Source: Oxalobacter paraformigenes (GTDB taxonomy: Bacteria > Pseudomonadota > Gammaproteobacteria > Burkholderiales > Burkholderiaceae_D). From it: a stretch of DNA of 64,000 bases. Below the pieces are notes generated by a model, which saw nothing but the letters and a program-made list of their open reading frames with translations, had not been told where the DNA came from and did not search any database. Of this stretch, positions 9,050 to 18,084 are shown piece by piece. Where the stretch lies: the NCBI RefSeq assembly GCF_000158475.2, contig NZ_KI392031.1, positions 1,147,774-1,211,773 on the forward strand. The letters are read 5' to 3'. Made by a program: the position numbers and the translations under genes. Position 1 is the stretch's first letter. Every line of letters starts with the position of its first letter.

Positions 9050-9760
9050 ATGTTCACCCGGAAAAACGGGGTCCGTTTTCCCAGACGGACACGCTTTCCA
9101 ACTCTTTAGGCAAACCGGATAAGCGGACGTTTATGGTCCCTTATCGTCATGTGTTCTGTTGAAGAACGGAATGTTTGAAAAACGCCCCGGTATTTCTTTT
9201 ACCCTGCTTCAGGCCGTGTTTATCTTATCCGGCACCGTCTTTTTGTTTACGGGAAAAAGCGGTTGCCGCTCAGTTTGACGTTCTTTCCGTTTTTCCGGGA
9301 TCGGCAATAAACGGAAAACCGTTTCAGACGACGGGTCATGAACTGCATGGAAGAAAACGACAAAACAGCGTCCCAATGAGGGTCAAAAAAGATCGTCCTG
9401 TTTTTCCGTGGCTGAAAAATTCTTGTCCAAACGCATTGCCGGTCTATTCCGGCAAAACCGTTTATTGCGATTTCTGTCTTTATTCTTCCGGACGCAAAAC
9501 CGGCGCTCATTCAGTCCGGTTTTCCCGGCAAAAGCATCGCTGGCCTGTTCGTGTGATTTGCCCCCGGTTTCCCCTTCAGACAGAAAGGCTGTCTTTCCTG
9601 AGGCTTTGACACCTTGCGTTCCTGTCATTTTTCAAAAAACTGCCCCAGGTCATGCCAAATTTTTTTTTTGCCTTTTATAGTAATAATTATTGAACGATAT
9701 TGTAAAAAAAACTGAAGTGTTGTGTGTTTTAAACCAATTTTTTTATAAGGAGTAATTAAA
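9050..9760. other. Spacer with AT-rich promoter region at its right end
   Basis: No supported gene; the open frames here are short and mutually overlapping. Positions 9655-9755 become strongly AT-rich and lead into the ribosome site of the gene at 9761, so they probably contain its promoter. Confidence 0.5.
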
Positions 9761-10258
9761 TTGGAAACCTTGCTTGTTTTTTTGACTCTTTCCGTTTTTA
9801 TCATTGGCGGCATCGTTATCGTTCAGTTGTATGTGCTGCGGAAAAAACGCAAGGAAATGGATGCCACAAGAGCCCGGCTGGAAGAAATGCTGGTGCGCGA
9901 TTGCGGACACGCCATTTCAAGATATCGCATGCAGTTTTTCAGGCTTCCGAAAAACGAGGTCGGTTATCTCACCCGTGTAAGCCTTTCCCATGAGACGAAT
10001 ATGCCGGAATTCTATCTGGCGTTTGGAGACAGCGACGCGGAGGTACTGGGATATGCCAGATTCACGCGCAAGGAAAGCAAGGGCCACAAGCATTCGTATA
10101 TGCTAACGGAAGTTCTTCCGGCCAGCGCGCCGGTTCCCTGCCCTGTCCTGTCGCTGCACAATGAACTCTACACGCTTGATGAAGCGGTCAGTACGCGTGA
10201 AACGATTGACGCGAAGCTGGACAGGCTGATCGGGATCCGGGTTGCGGAAGCGGGATAA
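9761..10258 (+). CDS. Small membrane-anchored protein of unknown function
   Basis: The protein has 165 residues. Residues 4-28 form one transmembrane helix (LLVFLTLSVFIIGGIVIVQL) followed by a basic stop-transfer segment VLRKKRKEMDA, so the rest is probably cytoplasmic. The soluble part begins with a short helical stretch and continues as a mixed domain with no family I recognise. The start is a TTG: an AAGGAG at 9747-9752 lies 8 bases before it and no ATG is suitably placed. The gene stands alone, with purC convergent downstream. Confidence 0.7.
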   Translation: METLLVFLTLSVFIIGGIVIVQLYVLRKKRKEMDATRARLEEMLVRDCGHAISRYRMQFFRLPKNEVGYLTRVSLSHETNMPEFYLAFGDSDAEVLGYARFTRKESKGHKHSYMLTEVLPASAPVPCPVLSLHNELYTLDEAVSTRETIDAKLDRLIGIRVAEAG

Positions 10259-10517
10259 AACCGGAAGCCGGTTTTCGTTTTCCAGTGCGGTACCGGATTC
10301 CGGCAAGGCGATCGGCGCACGGTTTGCGCCCCAGCCGAAAGACGCGGTCAGTCTGGCGTATAAAGACACTTTTTGAAGGGCCGATGGCGTGCGCCGGCAT
10401 GAAACGTTCATGCTGTCGTATCGCCGGCTGTTTTTTCAGGCCGTAACCTATCTGGCAACGCTTCAGGAAACGTCGCCAGACAGTTCACAACATGCCGTTA
10501 TGGCCCGGAAGGCTTTT

Positions 10518-11222
10518 TCAGGCGCGGAAGCAATCCGAGAGTGCGGAACCCGCAATCTTGTTGGCGCCGCTCATGTCGTAGGCGCGGCAACCGTTGGCGC
10601 TGACTTCATCAATCAGCATGAGTTTGCCGGTTTCGGCGTCTTTGCCCCATTCGATCTTGATGTCCCAGAGATCCAGTCCCTTTTGCCTGAACAGCGCATG
10701 AATGAGCGTCATGGCCCTGGCGTTCAGCGCGATCAGTTCGTCCAGCGTTTCCCGGGACATCATGCCCAGCGCCACGATGGAATCCGGCACGATCAGCGGG
10801 TCGCCGCCGGCGTCGTCCTTGATGGTGATTTCATAGACAGGGGAAGAAAACACCATGCCGTCTTTCGCGCCCGGTACGGTTTTGTAACGGCGGATGAAGC
10901 TGCCCGTGCCTCTCCAGCGGCAGACCCATTCCAGACCCGGCCGGAAGGTAACGGCCTTGCGGACGACCATAGAGAGCTTGTCGAGATCATAGGAAACCAT
11001 ATGGGTCGGAATGCCGTTTTCAGCCAGATAATTGAAAATGGTCGTCGTCATGGACAGGCAGGCGAATCCCTGACCGCTTGCCAGTGCGTCGGATACGTTG
11101 TTTCCGCCCGGATCGACTTCGCCCTGATCGTTCAAGGTAACCCGGTCGGTAAATTTCAGTTCCAGGGTGTGATCCCCGTGGCTATATACGTCTTTTGTCT
11201 TTCCGCGCTGCAAGAGTGCCAT
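10518..11222 (-). CDS. purC: Phosphoribosylaminoimidazole-succinocarboxamide synthase (SAICAR synthase)
   Basis: The protein has 234 residues, the usual size of bacterial PurC. It condenses CAIR with aspartate using ATP in de novo purine synthesis in the cytoplasm. Hallmarks are the N-terminal ATP-binding segment GKTKDVY, DPGGNNVSDALASGQ, and a late IKIEWGKD plus LIDEVSANGCRAYD, equivalent to the family's K-x-E-[FW]-G and IDE-x-[ST] metal/substrate motifs. The ATG at 11222 is followed directly by the canonical ALLQRGKTK. The gene stands alone in a plus-strand neighbourhood, with no other pur gene in the window. Confidence 0.9.
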   Translation of the reverse strand: MALLQRGKTKDVYSHGDHTLELKFTDRVTLNDQGEVDPGGNNVSDALASGQGFACLSMTTTIFNYLAENGIPTHMVSYDLDKLSMVVRKAVTFRPGLEWVCRWRGTGSFIRRYKTVPGAKDGMVFSSPVYEITIKDDAGGDPLIVPDSIVALGMMSRETLDELIALNARAMTLIHALFRQKGLDLWDIKIEWGKDAETGKLMLIDEVSANGCRAYDMSGANKIAGSALSDCFRA

Positions 11223-11754
11223 TTTTGTGTTTCCTTTTCAATGAATCGTTTTATGGTGCGGCATGAATTCTGCCAATGCCGCATTTTAAGCCCAATCCCC
11301 TGTCCGGAAAACGGTTTTTTGCCATCAGACGAATTTTAAGGCAGGGACAGCCGTTTTCCCGACCCGCTTTCAGGTGAACGCCACCGCCGGAAACGGCGGC
11401 AATCCGCTGTTTTCCACGCGAATGCCGCTACCGGGCACGATGAAATCAACGGTATTCTTTCTTTGGCATATCTTTTTTCGCGGAAACTGCCGGAGGTCAT
11501 GATGGAAAAGACGGAAAGCGGGAGACTTGTCTTTTGAAGGATACGGCCTGTTCTGCTGGCCTGTTCCTTGCCCGGTTCATCCGATATACGCAAGAAAATG
11601 CGGCTGTGTCAGGCGACGATGCTATCATGCAGTTTGCAGCTTACTGGATGCGTGCGATCCGGAAAAAAGAAAATACCGCCCTGGCAGGTAACCCGCCTTG
11701 CCGTTGCCTGTCGGATTCCGCTTGTCCTTAAACGACTTTTGAAAGGAAAGAGAA
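11223..11754. other. Spacer upstream of purC and the flavin reductase gene
   Basis: About 530 bases between two divergently read genes. It must contain the purC promoter and that of the gene at 11755, but no clear promoter pair, PurR-type palindrome or pseudogene was recognised. Confidence 0.4.
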
Positions 11755-12336
11755 ATGAGTGACTTTCGTCCTGTCCCGCTTGAATACGCCACCCGGCTGA
11801 CCAATCATGGCCCGACCATCATGGTGACCAGCCGCAGCAAGGACGGCAAGCAGCGCAATGTGATGACGGCCGCATGGTCAACACTGGTCGAATTCGACCC
11901 GCCGCGTCTGGTGGTCGTGATCAACAAGGGGGCCTATACCCGCTCCCTTCTTGAAGAAAGCGGCGTATTTGCCGTATGCGTTCCAAGCGTTTCGTTTATT
12001 GATCAGGTCTATGCGGCCGGCAGCGTTTCCGGCCGGGAAATGGATAAATTCCTGCGCTTTAATATCGAGACGGTGCAAAGTCCTGAACTGGATATTCCCG
12101 TGATCGAAAAAGGGTGCGTGGCCTGGCTCGAATGCCGGCTGCTGCCGGAACCGGGGCCGCAGGAAAGATACGATACCTGTTTCGGCGAGGTGGTTTCCGC
12201 CGCTGCCGACGCGCGGATATTCAGGGATGGCTTGTGGAATTTCACGAAAGAAAACAGGGCATTGCATACCATCCATCATCTGGGCGGCGGCAATTTCGTC
12301 GTGAGCGGCGAAATGATTCATGCGCGTGAAATCTAG
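11755..12336 (+). CDS. Flavin reductase-like FMN-binding split-barrel protein
   Basis: The protein has 193 residues. The family binds FMN in a split beta-barrel and reduces flavins with NAD(P)H. Visible family features are the N-terminal NHGPTIMVTSRSKDGKQRN, the flavin-phosphate segment NVMTAAWSTLVEFDPPRLVV, and GAYTRSLLEESGVFAVCVPS. A later CVAWLECRL strand and RYDTCFGEVV complete the barrel. A GAAAGGAAAGAGAA stretch before ATG 11755 provides the ribosome site. No dedicated monooxygenase partner is adjacent, so it may be a general flavin or ferric reductase. Confidence 0.85.
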   Translation: MSDFRPVPLEYATRLTNHGPTIMVTSRSKDGKQRNVMTAAWSTLVEFDPPRLVVVINKGAYTRSLLEESGVFAVCVPSVSFIDQVYAAGSVSGREMDKFLRFNIETVQSPELDIPVIEKGCVAWLECRLLPEPGPQERYDTCFGEVVSAAADARIFRDGLWNFTKENRALHTIHHLGGGNFVVSGEMIHAREI

Positions 12337-12913
12337 ATCAGGCCCTTCCTTTTGAAACAGCGACGGTAGAGGAGGCTGCCGCCGTGATGAATGCGCTTGC
12401 GTTTTTTCGTTGCCCTTTTGCCGGAAACCGGCTGCCTCGCCGCCTGAAACCCCTTTTCGGAAATGCCGGGATTCCGGCCGGCCTCATCGGGCGGTGTCGC
12501 CCGGGAAAACGACAGCCTGAAAGAATCTGGCGTTCCGGGCTATCCCGCTCCGCTTTCGCTGGCGAAACGGATGTTCTCCTCAGTGAAGGCCAATTCGTGC
12601 CCCGGATTCGACAGGAGCGCCTGTCGGCCGATGTGAATGATTTTTTCTACACGTTTGAAACGGATAAAGCCTTTGTTTTTAGCTGATTGACGGGATGTTT
12701 CCTTATCTGGAGTTACCTTGATCTGTGCGAGGCGAATAAAATCGGGAAACCTGTCTTTATCTGTGAAGTTCCCTCAGTTTATTGTCACAGCGACTGGACG
12801 GAGGAAGAGCAGACAAAAGCAGGCGCATTTACCACCTCTTCCGGATCCATGATTTTTCTGTATTACCAAAAAGGGCCTTCAAACCGCCTTGTGGTCAATA
12901 CGGATATCTTTGA
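12337..12913. other. Spacer with weak open frames
   Basis: Two short plus-strand frames (12384-12686 and 12687-12926) have poor starts and no recognisable product. The second contains CHSDWTEEEQTKAG and ends within the adjacent pseudogene, so it may be eroded upstream sequence of the same wreck. Confidence 0.35.
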
Positions 12914-13296
12914 CTTTACACCGTAAAAGACGCCCCTGCCTTTGAAAATTTGCATTTATTCGCGAAGGAATTTGCCCCGCCGGATAGGGAAGCCCTAAAG
13001 CATGTCCTCTTCGATCGTATCTTTAATGACTGGAAAGACGTGCTTTCCCCGAAAATCGCACGGTCGACACTGGTCGTGTCCGGCGAACACCGCAACCGGG
13101 TGGAAAGCCAGCGCCGGAGAGCTGAAACCGTACATGATGGCCGGGCATTGTTGACAGCGAAAATGAGCGCGGGGATCATTTCCTGCCCCTTGAAGAACTC
13201 CGGAAATTGGCAGAGCAACTGAAGACCTTCCCTGGCGGCGGCTCGTTTTCATGCAGTATGGCAGTCGCCCCAAAGGAGGTGGCAAAAGGAGAATGA
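12914..13296 (+). pseudogene. C-terminal remnant of an alpha/beta hydrolase
   Basis: One plus-strand frame reads ENLHLFAKEFAPPDREALKH, then DWKDVLSPKIARSTLVVSGEHRN, where TLVVSGEH is the strand plus catalytic-acid region of many alpha/beta hydrolases. After a frameshift near 13165 the next frame reads DHFLPLEELRKLAEQLKTF and ends at a TGA at 13294; the H-F-L-x-L-E pattern carries the usual catalytic His. No nucleophile elbow or start codon remains upstream. The family call is by pattern and moderate. Confidence 0.5.
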
Positions 13297-13535
13297 ATGC
13301 TCTGGATAAGGCATCAGGCAATAATTCACTATAATGGATACAAGACTTGATCCAAACTATTGAAAACCCGGTTCACCTGCATAGCCTGCTGTACGGGTGT
13401 GCAAAACGACGCGGGGATAAAGCTCACCTCATCCGTTCCGTACCGCCAATTCATGGTTTCCCTGTTCTGCTGTCATGGCGGATACTGGCCAAACCCGTTC
13501 CCAACTGACAAAGCGCGGGATGGGCCTGTTTTCTG

Positions 13536-14213
13536 TCAAACGGCAGCGTCGGACGAACTGTGCCTTTTTCTTGCCATCATTCCCATCAGGGCAGCGACAC
13601 TGACCGAACCGTTTTCTTTTCGTTCTCTCTCCGTGTAACTGACTATTTCGAGTATTTCAAGATTGGTAAAGGTTTTCCGCAGCAGGTCTTCCGAATAAAA
13701 ATGCTCACGAATTGAAAACCCGTTTTGCCTGTAGTCCAGTTGCTCCGGCGTGTAGCCTTCCAGCATTAAAACGCCAAGCTGTTTCATACTGTAACCATTC
13801 AGTATCAGGATGCCTCCGGGTTTCAGGGTCGTCACGCAGTTATCGAAAAGTCTGACGCGCATGCAAGGTGTTGTGAAATTGGCGCAGACGACAATCACCA
13901 CATCATATTTTTCCGGCACCCAATCCCAGTCATCACAAGACGCTACTGTATAGGTAACGGACACCCCTTTATCGAGCGAGAGCTGCTTCGCTTTTTCAAT
14001 CGCCTGTGGCGATATGTCGAAAGCATCCACTGTCAGCCCCATTCCGGCACACCAGACACTATTCCGTCCTTCACCATCGGCAACCAGTAATGCCCTTTGG
14101 TCTTTTTGCAGAAACCGGGATTTCGATACGAGATACTGACTGGGTTTTGCTCTACCATTCTCTCCAAACTGATGGCCCAATGAACGGATTCCCGCTTTTT
14201 TCGCTCCAGACAT
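13536..14213 (-). CDS. Class I SAM-dependent methyltransferase
   Basis: The protein has 225 residues from the ATG at 14213, which I prefer because AGGAGG lies just upstream; an earlier TTG at 14249 would add 12 residues without a ribosome site. The SAM-binding loop is LLVADGEGRNSVW (residues about 42-54), with the acidic strand-2 end VDAFDISPQAIEKAK and the motif-IV region KYDVVIVVCANF. The degenerate glycine loop (ADGEGRN) is typical of a small-molecule methyltransferase group related to TehB. The substrate cannot be inferred. It is read alone, and its stop lies in a spacer. Confidence 0.8.
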   Translation of the reverse strand: MSGAKKAGIRSLGHQFGENGRAKPSQYLVSKSRFLQKDQRALLVADGEGRNSVWCAGMGLTVDAFDISPQAIEKAKQLSLDKGVSVTYTVASCDDWDWVPEKYDVVIVVCANFTTPCMRVRLFDNCVTTLKPGGILILNGYSMKQLGVLMLEGYTPEQLDYRQNGFSIREHFYSEDLLRKTFTNLEILEIVSYTERERKENGSVSVAALMGMMARKRHSSSDAAV

Positions 14214-14681
14214 AACTCCTCCTATTGGTTGACAGGTCGTATGTTCCAAGTCATCGCTTCATTTACCGATCAATACGGTTCATACAAAAGAAAAAGCCAC
14301 CTTCACAGGTGGCCTTAATTGCGCAAGACAATGGAATTCAGGACCAGGACATGCACTCAGACTGTCTTGCTTGTTTCCGGACATTTTCTCTTCCCCTTGT
14401 CTGGGCGACGATCAGACATACTCACATTTTTATGCTGTTTTCAACTGTGCGACCGTTACAAATGACTGGATAATGGAAATCCAGCCTGTTTTCAATTATG
14501 GATGCTGCTCTGTTAACCCAGCCAAACGATTGACAAAAACTATTTGTTTCTTGTCGGTAATTATATTTCCTTAATCTGCATTTTTCATGGTTTTTTATTT
14601 AATATCATGATTTTATTTGAAATTTACAGCATTCACGCCTGTTTGGCAGAGGTAGAAGTAGCGAACGGACAAGTCCGATAT
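14214..14681. other. AT-richer spacer
   Basis: Between the methyltransferase and the decayed frame at 14682 no gene is evident. The DNA at 14440-14640 is clearly AT-richer than its surroundings. It includes a minus-strand terminator-like hairpin (listed separately) with no intact gene feeding into it. Confidence 0.4.
14295..14314 (-). terminator. Intrinsic terminator read on the minus strand, without an obvious gene
   Basis: GCCACCT at 14296-14302 pairs with AGGTGGC at 14307-14313 around a 4-base loop. On the minus strand the stem is followed by five T, the pattern of a factor-independent terminator. No intact minus-strand gene lies upstream of it on that strand, so it may mark a lost gene or a small RNA. 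Confidence 0.65.
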
Positions 14682-15116
14682 TCAGTTCAGAAATAATGTC
14701 CTTGAGAACGATCCCCTCCAGCAAGCTCGTAAACGTGTCGGGATGCTTCGACCACACTTTCCTTTGGACACGGCCTTTTCCAAAGACGGCCTCCTGTCAC
14801 GGTAGCCCCTCCATACTGTCCTTTCCGGACAATCTTTGCATGGAAAAAAGCGGCACAGGGACAGACTGACCGGATAAGCGGCTTTTGCCGGCTTTCGCCA
14901 AACGGCAACCATCCCGGTTTTCATCAGGCCTTGTGGCATTTCTTCTACACCCTGTGCCACCCGGTTCGATTTTTTTAACAAACCGGACGGTTTCGGAAGA
15001 CGAACGATTCCTGAACAGACATATCCCGAAATAAGGAATGCGTATCCCATCCTTTTCAAGAGGATCAGGCAAGAATCGTAAAGAATTGTATCTGTGACCG
15101 CTTCTTTCAGGGTCAT
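14682..15116 (-). pseudogene. Decayed minus-strand gene of unknown family
   Basis: A convincing start (AGGAGAGAG then ATG at 15116) opens with MTLKEAVTDTILYDSCLILL, but the frame soon becomes Arg/Cys-rich and unlike a real protein. A third frame beyond its end reads TSLLEGIVLKDIISELNIG, which again looks like genuine coding sequence. This fits a gene broken by more than one frameshift. No family is recognised. Confidence 0.35.
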
Positions 15117-15196
15117 ATACTCTCTCCTGTACTCAAGCCACACACGGTATTAAAAAGGTCATTTTTTTCCTTCAGTTTTTATTCAGGGAATCATCC

Positions 15197-15621
15197 ATGA
15201 ACAATTTTATCTATCACAACCCGGTCGCCGTTTATTTCGGGGGAAACCAGCTCCAGCATCTGGGCAAGGAACTCGGACAGTATGGAAAACGCGTGCTTCT
15301 GACGTATGGCGGCGGTTCCATCAAAAAGACCGGGCTGTACGACCGGATAGTCGCCGAAATGCAAAAAGCCGGACTGGAATGGTTTGAACTGCCCGGCATA
15401 AAACCGAATCCCGACATCGAATCCGTGCGTGAAGGCGTGCGGCTTTGCAAGAACAAGAAAATCGAAGTCTTGCTGGCAGTCGGCGGGGGTTCAACAATCT
15501 GGGCATCGCCAGCACCCGCTTCGATGAAATGGCCCGCAAAGCGTGCGGAGGCGGCGTGATACCCGGTTTCAGGTCTTTCGGCCAGCAGGACATCCGTAAA
15601 ATTTACGACATGTGCCTTTAG
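15197..15621 (+). pseudogene. Iron-containing alcohol dehydrogenase (YqhD/BDH-like) with large internal deletion
   Basis: The gene begins well (ATG 15197; NNFIYHNPVAVYFGGNQLQH, then LLTYGGGSIKKTGLYD and the NAD(P)-binding LLAVGGGST), matching the first 100 residues of the roughly 385-residue family. At about 15490 the frame changes and the sequence resumes with the extreme C-terminus of the same family: FNNLGIASTRFDEMARKACG, then [14 protein letters not shown] and TAG at 15619. The central part, including the iron-binding His/Asp residues, is missing, so the product cannot be active. The join falls on GGTTCAACAAT, which suits both parent sequences, so a microhomology deletion is likely. Confidence 0.85.
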
Positions 15622-15629
15622 CCTTAACG

Positions 15630-15660
15630 GGCGACGCGCTTTTCGGGAGCGTCGCCTTTT
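15630..15660 (+). terminator. Intrinsic terminator after the deleted dehydrogenase gene
   Basis: GGCGACGC (15630-15637) pairs with GCGTCGCC (15649-15656) and is followed by TTTT. It lies 9 bases after the dehydrogenase stop, so the original 3' end of that gene is preserved. Confidence 0.85.
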
Positions 15661-15716
15661 CGGAAAACACACTTTTGCGGAAGGACACAGACCTTCCGAA
15701 CTGCCAAAGGAACCTT

Positions 15717-16295
15717 ATGCCTGTGAATCTCGACGATTTTCTTGTCCACATCAACAATGGACGGCCTGTTCATCCCGGAACGGAGCTTTACCAATTCATG
15801 GTCGAAACGAGCAACGAAGCCATGCGCATTACTGCCGAACTCAATGGTTCATATCATACGCCCGAACAAATCCGGGATTTGATGAGCCGGCTGACCGGAA
15901 AGGTCATAGATGAAACCTTCGCGATGTTCCCGCCCTTTTACACCGACTTCGGCAAAAACATCCGCTTCGGGAAAAACGTGTTCGTCAACTCGTGCTGCTG
16001 TTTTCAGGATCAGGGCGGCATTATTATTGGAGACGACGCCCTGATCGGCCATCATGTCGTACTGGCGACCCTGAATCACGACTTGTCGCCGGCCCGGAGA
16101 AGTACCGTCATTCCAGCGCCCATTCGTATCGGAAACAAGGTGTGGATCGGATCGAACGCCACAGTTCTTCAGGGAGTTGCCATAGGCGACAATGCCGTGA
16201 TTGCCGCAGGCGCGGTCGTTCACAAAGACGTCCCCGCCAATACCGTTGTCGCCGGAGTCCCGGCGAAAATGGTAAGAAGGATAGAAGCGGACTGA
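15717..16295 (+). CDS. Hexapeptide-repeat O-acetyltransferase (maltose/galactoside acetyltransferase-like)
   Basis: The protein has 192 residues from ATG 15717, which has AAAGG upstream. The N-terminal helical Mac-type domain is followed by a left-handed beta-helix of hexapeptide repeats: [35 protein letters not shown], then [18 protein letters not shown] and [18 protein letters not shown]. It closes with the family signature [14 protein letters not shown]. The active-site His is in ATLNHDLSP. The family moves acetyl from acetyl-CoA to sugar hydroxyls, but the acceptor here is unknown. It follows directly after the broken dehydrogenase and its terminator, so it likely has its own promoter. 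Confidence 0.88.
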   Translation: MPVNLDDFLVHINNGRPVHPGTELYQFMVETSNEAMRITAELNGSYHTPEQIRDLMSRLTGKVIDETFAMFPPFYTDFGKNIRFGKNVFVNSCCCFQDQGGIIIGDDALIGHHVVLATLNHDLSPARRSTVIPAPIRIGNKVWIGSNATVLQGVAIGDNAVIAAGAVVHKDVPANTVVAGVPAKMVRRIEAD

Positions 16296-16757
16296 CGGAA
16301 AAAGCGACAGACCTGTCCCGGACAGCAAGGGATCTTAAAAATTTCATGCCGGTACTCAGTAAACACGGTGTATCGTCAGGCTTTACATTGCTCGCCAAAA
16401 ACACAATACGCCCAATATTTCAAACCGGCCCGCCTTTTCCCGCCTCCGTTTCATGCCTTAAAACACCGATCCTTTAGCCTGGGAAAATCCGGTGTCCGGC
16501 AGCATGTGGTCAATCGGCCATGCCGTGCAAGGCATTTCCGCATGCCTCCGGCCGCCCTTTCCATTTCCGTGTTCCGGGCAAAGGAGGCCGTATCCGGCTT
16601 CCGACGGGCCCGGACATTTCCTCTTTTTCCGCTTAAAAGCCCCATGTCTGTTCCCGATTAAAACAGGTTTCTCCCTTTTCTGCCGATAATGGCACATCAA
16701 TGACTTTGGAGGATTGCCCAAGTCCTGTCACGACTGGAAGAAATCCGGAAACAACGC
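16296..16757. other. Spacer without recognised gene
   Basis: About 460 bases in which only short, overlapping, arginine- and proline-rich frames occur. No promoter, repeat or remnant was recognised. Confidence 0.4.
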
Positions 16758-17096
16758 ATGGATATCGCTTTTTTGAAAGAACCACTCGTTCAACTGGTCG
16801 GCATTTTACAGTTTGTACTGGAATCCGCTTCGGTGATTTGCGTCTGCGCCGGCCTTGTCCAGACCGTCTATACCGGTATCAGGTCCCGTCAGGGTTTCGT
16901 TTTGAACCCAGCCGTCAAACTGACGTTCGGGCGCTGGCTTTCCATGGCGCTCGAATTCCAGCTTGCGGCCGACATTCTGAACACGACTGTCGATCCCGAC
17001 ATAGAAGGCCTGATCAAACTGTTCGGCATCGCTTTGATACGGACCTTCCTCAATTACTTTTTGACAAAGGAAATCGAACTGGACGCGAAGTCCTGA
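16758..17096 (+). CDS. DUF1622 inner-membrane protein
   Basis: The protein has 112 residues. It has three hydrophobic helices: about residues 10-34 (VQLVGILQFVLESASVICVC), 62-76 (SMALEFQLAADI) and 86-102 (LFGIALIRTFLNYFL). The family core is also present: R-x-x-x-G/F-x-x-x-L, then LEF-x-L-A-A-D-I-x-x-T and IRTFLNYFL-x-x-E. The function of DUF1622 proteins is unknown. The gene stands alone. Confidence 0.85.
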   Translation: MDIAFLKEPLVQLVGILQFVLESASVICVCAGLVQTVYTGIRSRQGFVLNPAVKLTFGRWLSMALEFQLAADILNTTVDPDIEGLIKLFGIALIRTFLNYFLTKEIELDAKS

Positions 17097-17375
17097 AAAT
17101 CCGGCAAATGGCGAAATACCGTTTTGCCGGAACCGGTTTTGCCAGACAGGCAACGCTTCACGCAGCGAGCCACTTTCGAGAGACAACGCGTCACACAAAT
17201 GCGAATCGTCACACCGATCTTTAACAAACGAAACAGAAGACCCGCAAATACGAATCGTGTTTTGCCTGCTCGTTCTCAGCCGGAAACGGAACAAAATTGA
17301 CAGGACAAAAATCTTGCAAATCGAGTGGCTACAAATTAATCTTGATTCAGGGCGGCAAAAACGTAATATGCAGCC

Positions 17376-17569
17376 CCGGCGCTTAAAACACGCCCGTACC
17401 CGGTAAAAGCCCCGTAAAGCTTTACCGTTCGTGCCAACAAGCGGGTCATTTTACGACCTGCTGTTGGAGCGACGGTCAGTTTCTCTTTTATTTCTCCCTG
17501 TTTATATCGTCTTTATCAGGCAAATTCTTTGGCTTGCAAAGCCTGAGCGATATGCTGTAAATTAGCCTC
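17376..17569. repeat. Partial upstream copy of the c4-like element's left arm
   Basis: The segment CCCCGGCGCTTAAAACACGC at 17374-17393, plus CCGTACC, resembles the left arm of the element at 17570 (CTCCGGTGCTTAAAACACAC, then CTCGTAC). No matching right arm follows, so it looks like a truncated duplicate. The stretch between also holds a small palindrome around GGCTTGCAAAGCC (17531-17543). Confidence 0.5.
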
Positions 17570-17720
17570 CGGTGCTTAAAACACACCTCGTACTATGTTT
17601 GCTTTGCAAGCAGGATTTCGTTCGTCTTTTTTCGACGGGCGGGAGTGGGCTAATACAATACCCGAAAGGGAAATATGCCCAGCAGTTGGTACGACTGTGT
17701 TTTAGCTCCCGCCCGACCTT
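17570..17720 (+). ncRNA. c4-antisense-RNA-like structured element (phage P1/P7/P4-type)
   Basis: Two pairs of complementary arms are arranged as in c4-type immunity RNAs upstream of ash/ant-like genes. CTTAAAACACACCTCGTAC (17575-17593) faces GTACGACTGTGTTTTAG (17689-17705), and CGGGCGGGAG (17636-17645) is perfectly complementary to CTCCCGCCCG (17706-17715). Between them lies a CCC-GAAA-GGG hairpin (17661-17670) enclosed by GGGC/GCCC. In phages P1 and P7 the c4 RNA is antisense to its own downstream transcript and controls an antirepressor. Here the element precedes a 65-codon ORF. The call rests on the arrangement of arms and recalled similarity, not on a covariance search. Confidence 0.6.
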
Positions 17721-17750
17721 CCCGCCGTTATTATTTGCAAAGACGAACAC

Positions 17751-17948
17751 ATGTATAATATCTGGATTGCCGATCTGGGCAAAAGCCCTGAAATATTCAT
17801 CAATGGAAAAACCGAGGTCATTCACCGCTATGCCGTATGGAAAAAATCCGAAACGAGAATTATAGAAACCAGCGACGATCTCGATTATTTGCTCAAAAAA
17901 TACAAGCTTTCCATGGCTCATGTCCTGCGGTACAAGTCGTTTCTTTGA
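17751..17948 (+). CDS. Small protein downstream of the c4-like element
   Basis: The protein has 65 residues: MYNIWIADLGKSPEIFINGK and onward to LSMAHVLRYKSFL. The sequence is mixed, with good codon choice, and looks like a real small soluble protein. It belongs to no family I can name. It begins about 30 bases after the last arm of the structured RNA, the position of ash or antirepressor-like genes in P4/P1-type elements. It is probably controlled by that RNA through transcription termination or occlusion. Confidence 0.55.
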   Translation: MYNIWIADLGKSPEIFINGKTEVIHRYAVWKKSETRIIETSDDLDYLLKKYKLSMAHVLRYKSFL

Positions 17949-18084
17949 ATTTTCGTTACTGTTTCGCTTTCCCGCCACAACCGCCATCTTTGATGCCAGA
18001 TTGCCTTTCTTTTTGAAAAAAGGAAAGACAACCCCCTTCTTTCTATATCGGTCTCCCGACTGACAATATCGTTCCTTCCCGTCT

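Noticed and set aside
17572-17865. Plus-strand frame running through the structured RNA element
   Set aside because: Its first half is the complementary arms themselves. The in-register ORF at 17751 has better composition. I keep the possibility that an Icd/ash-like product is read here, but do not call it.
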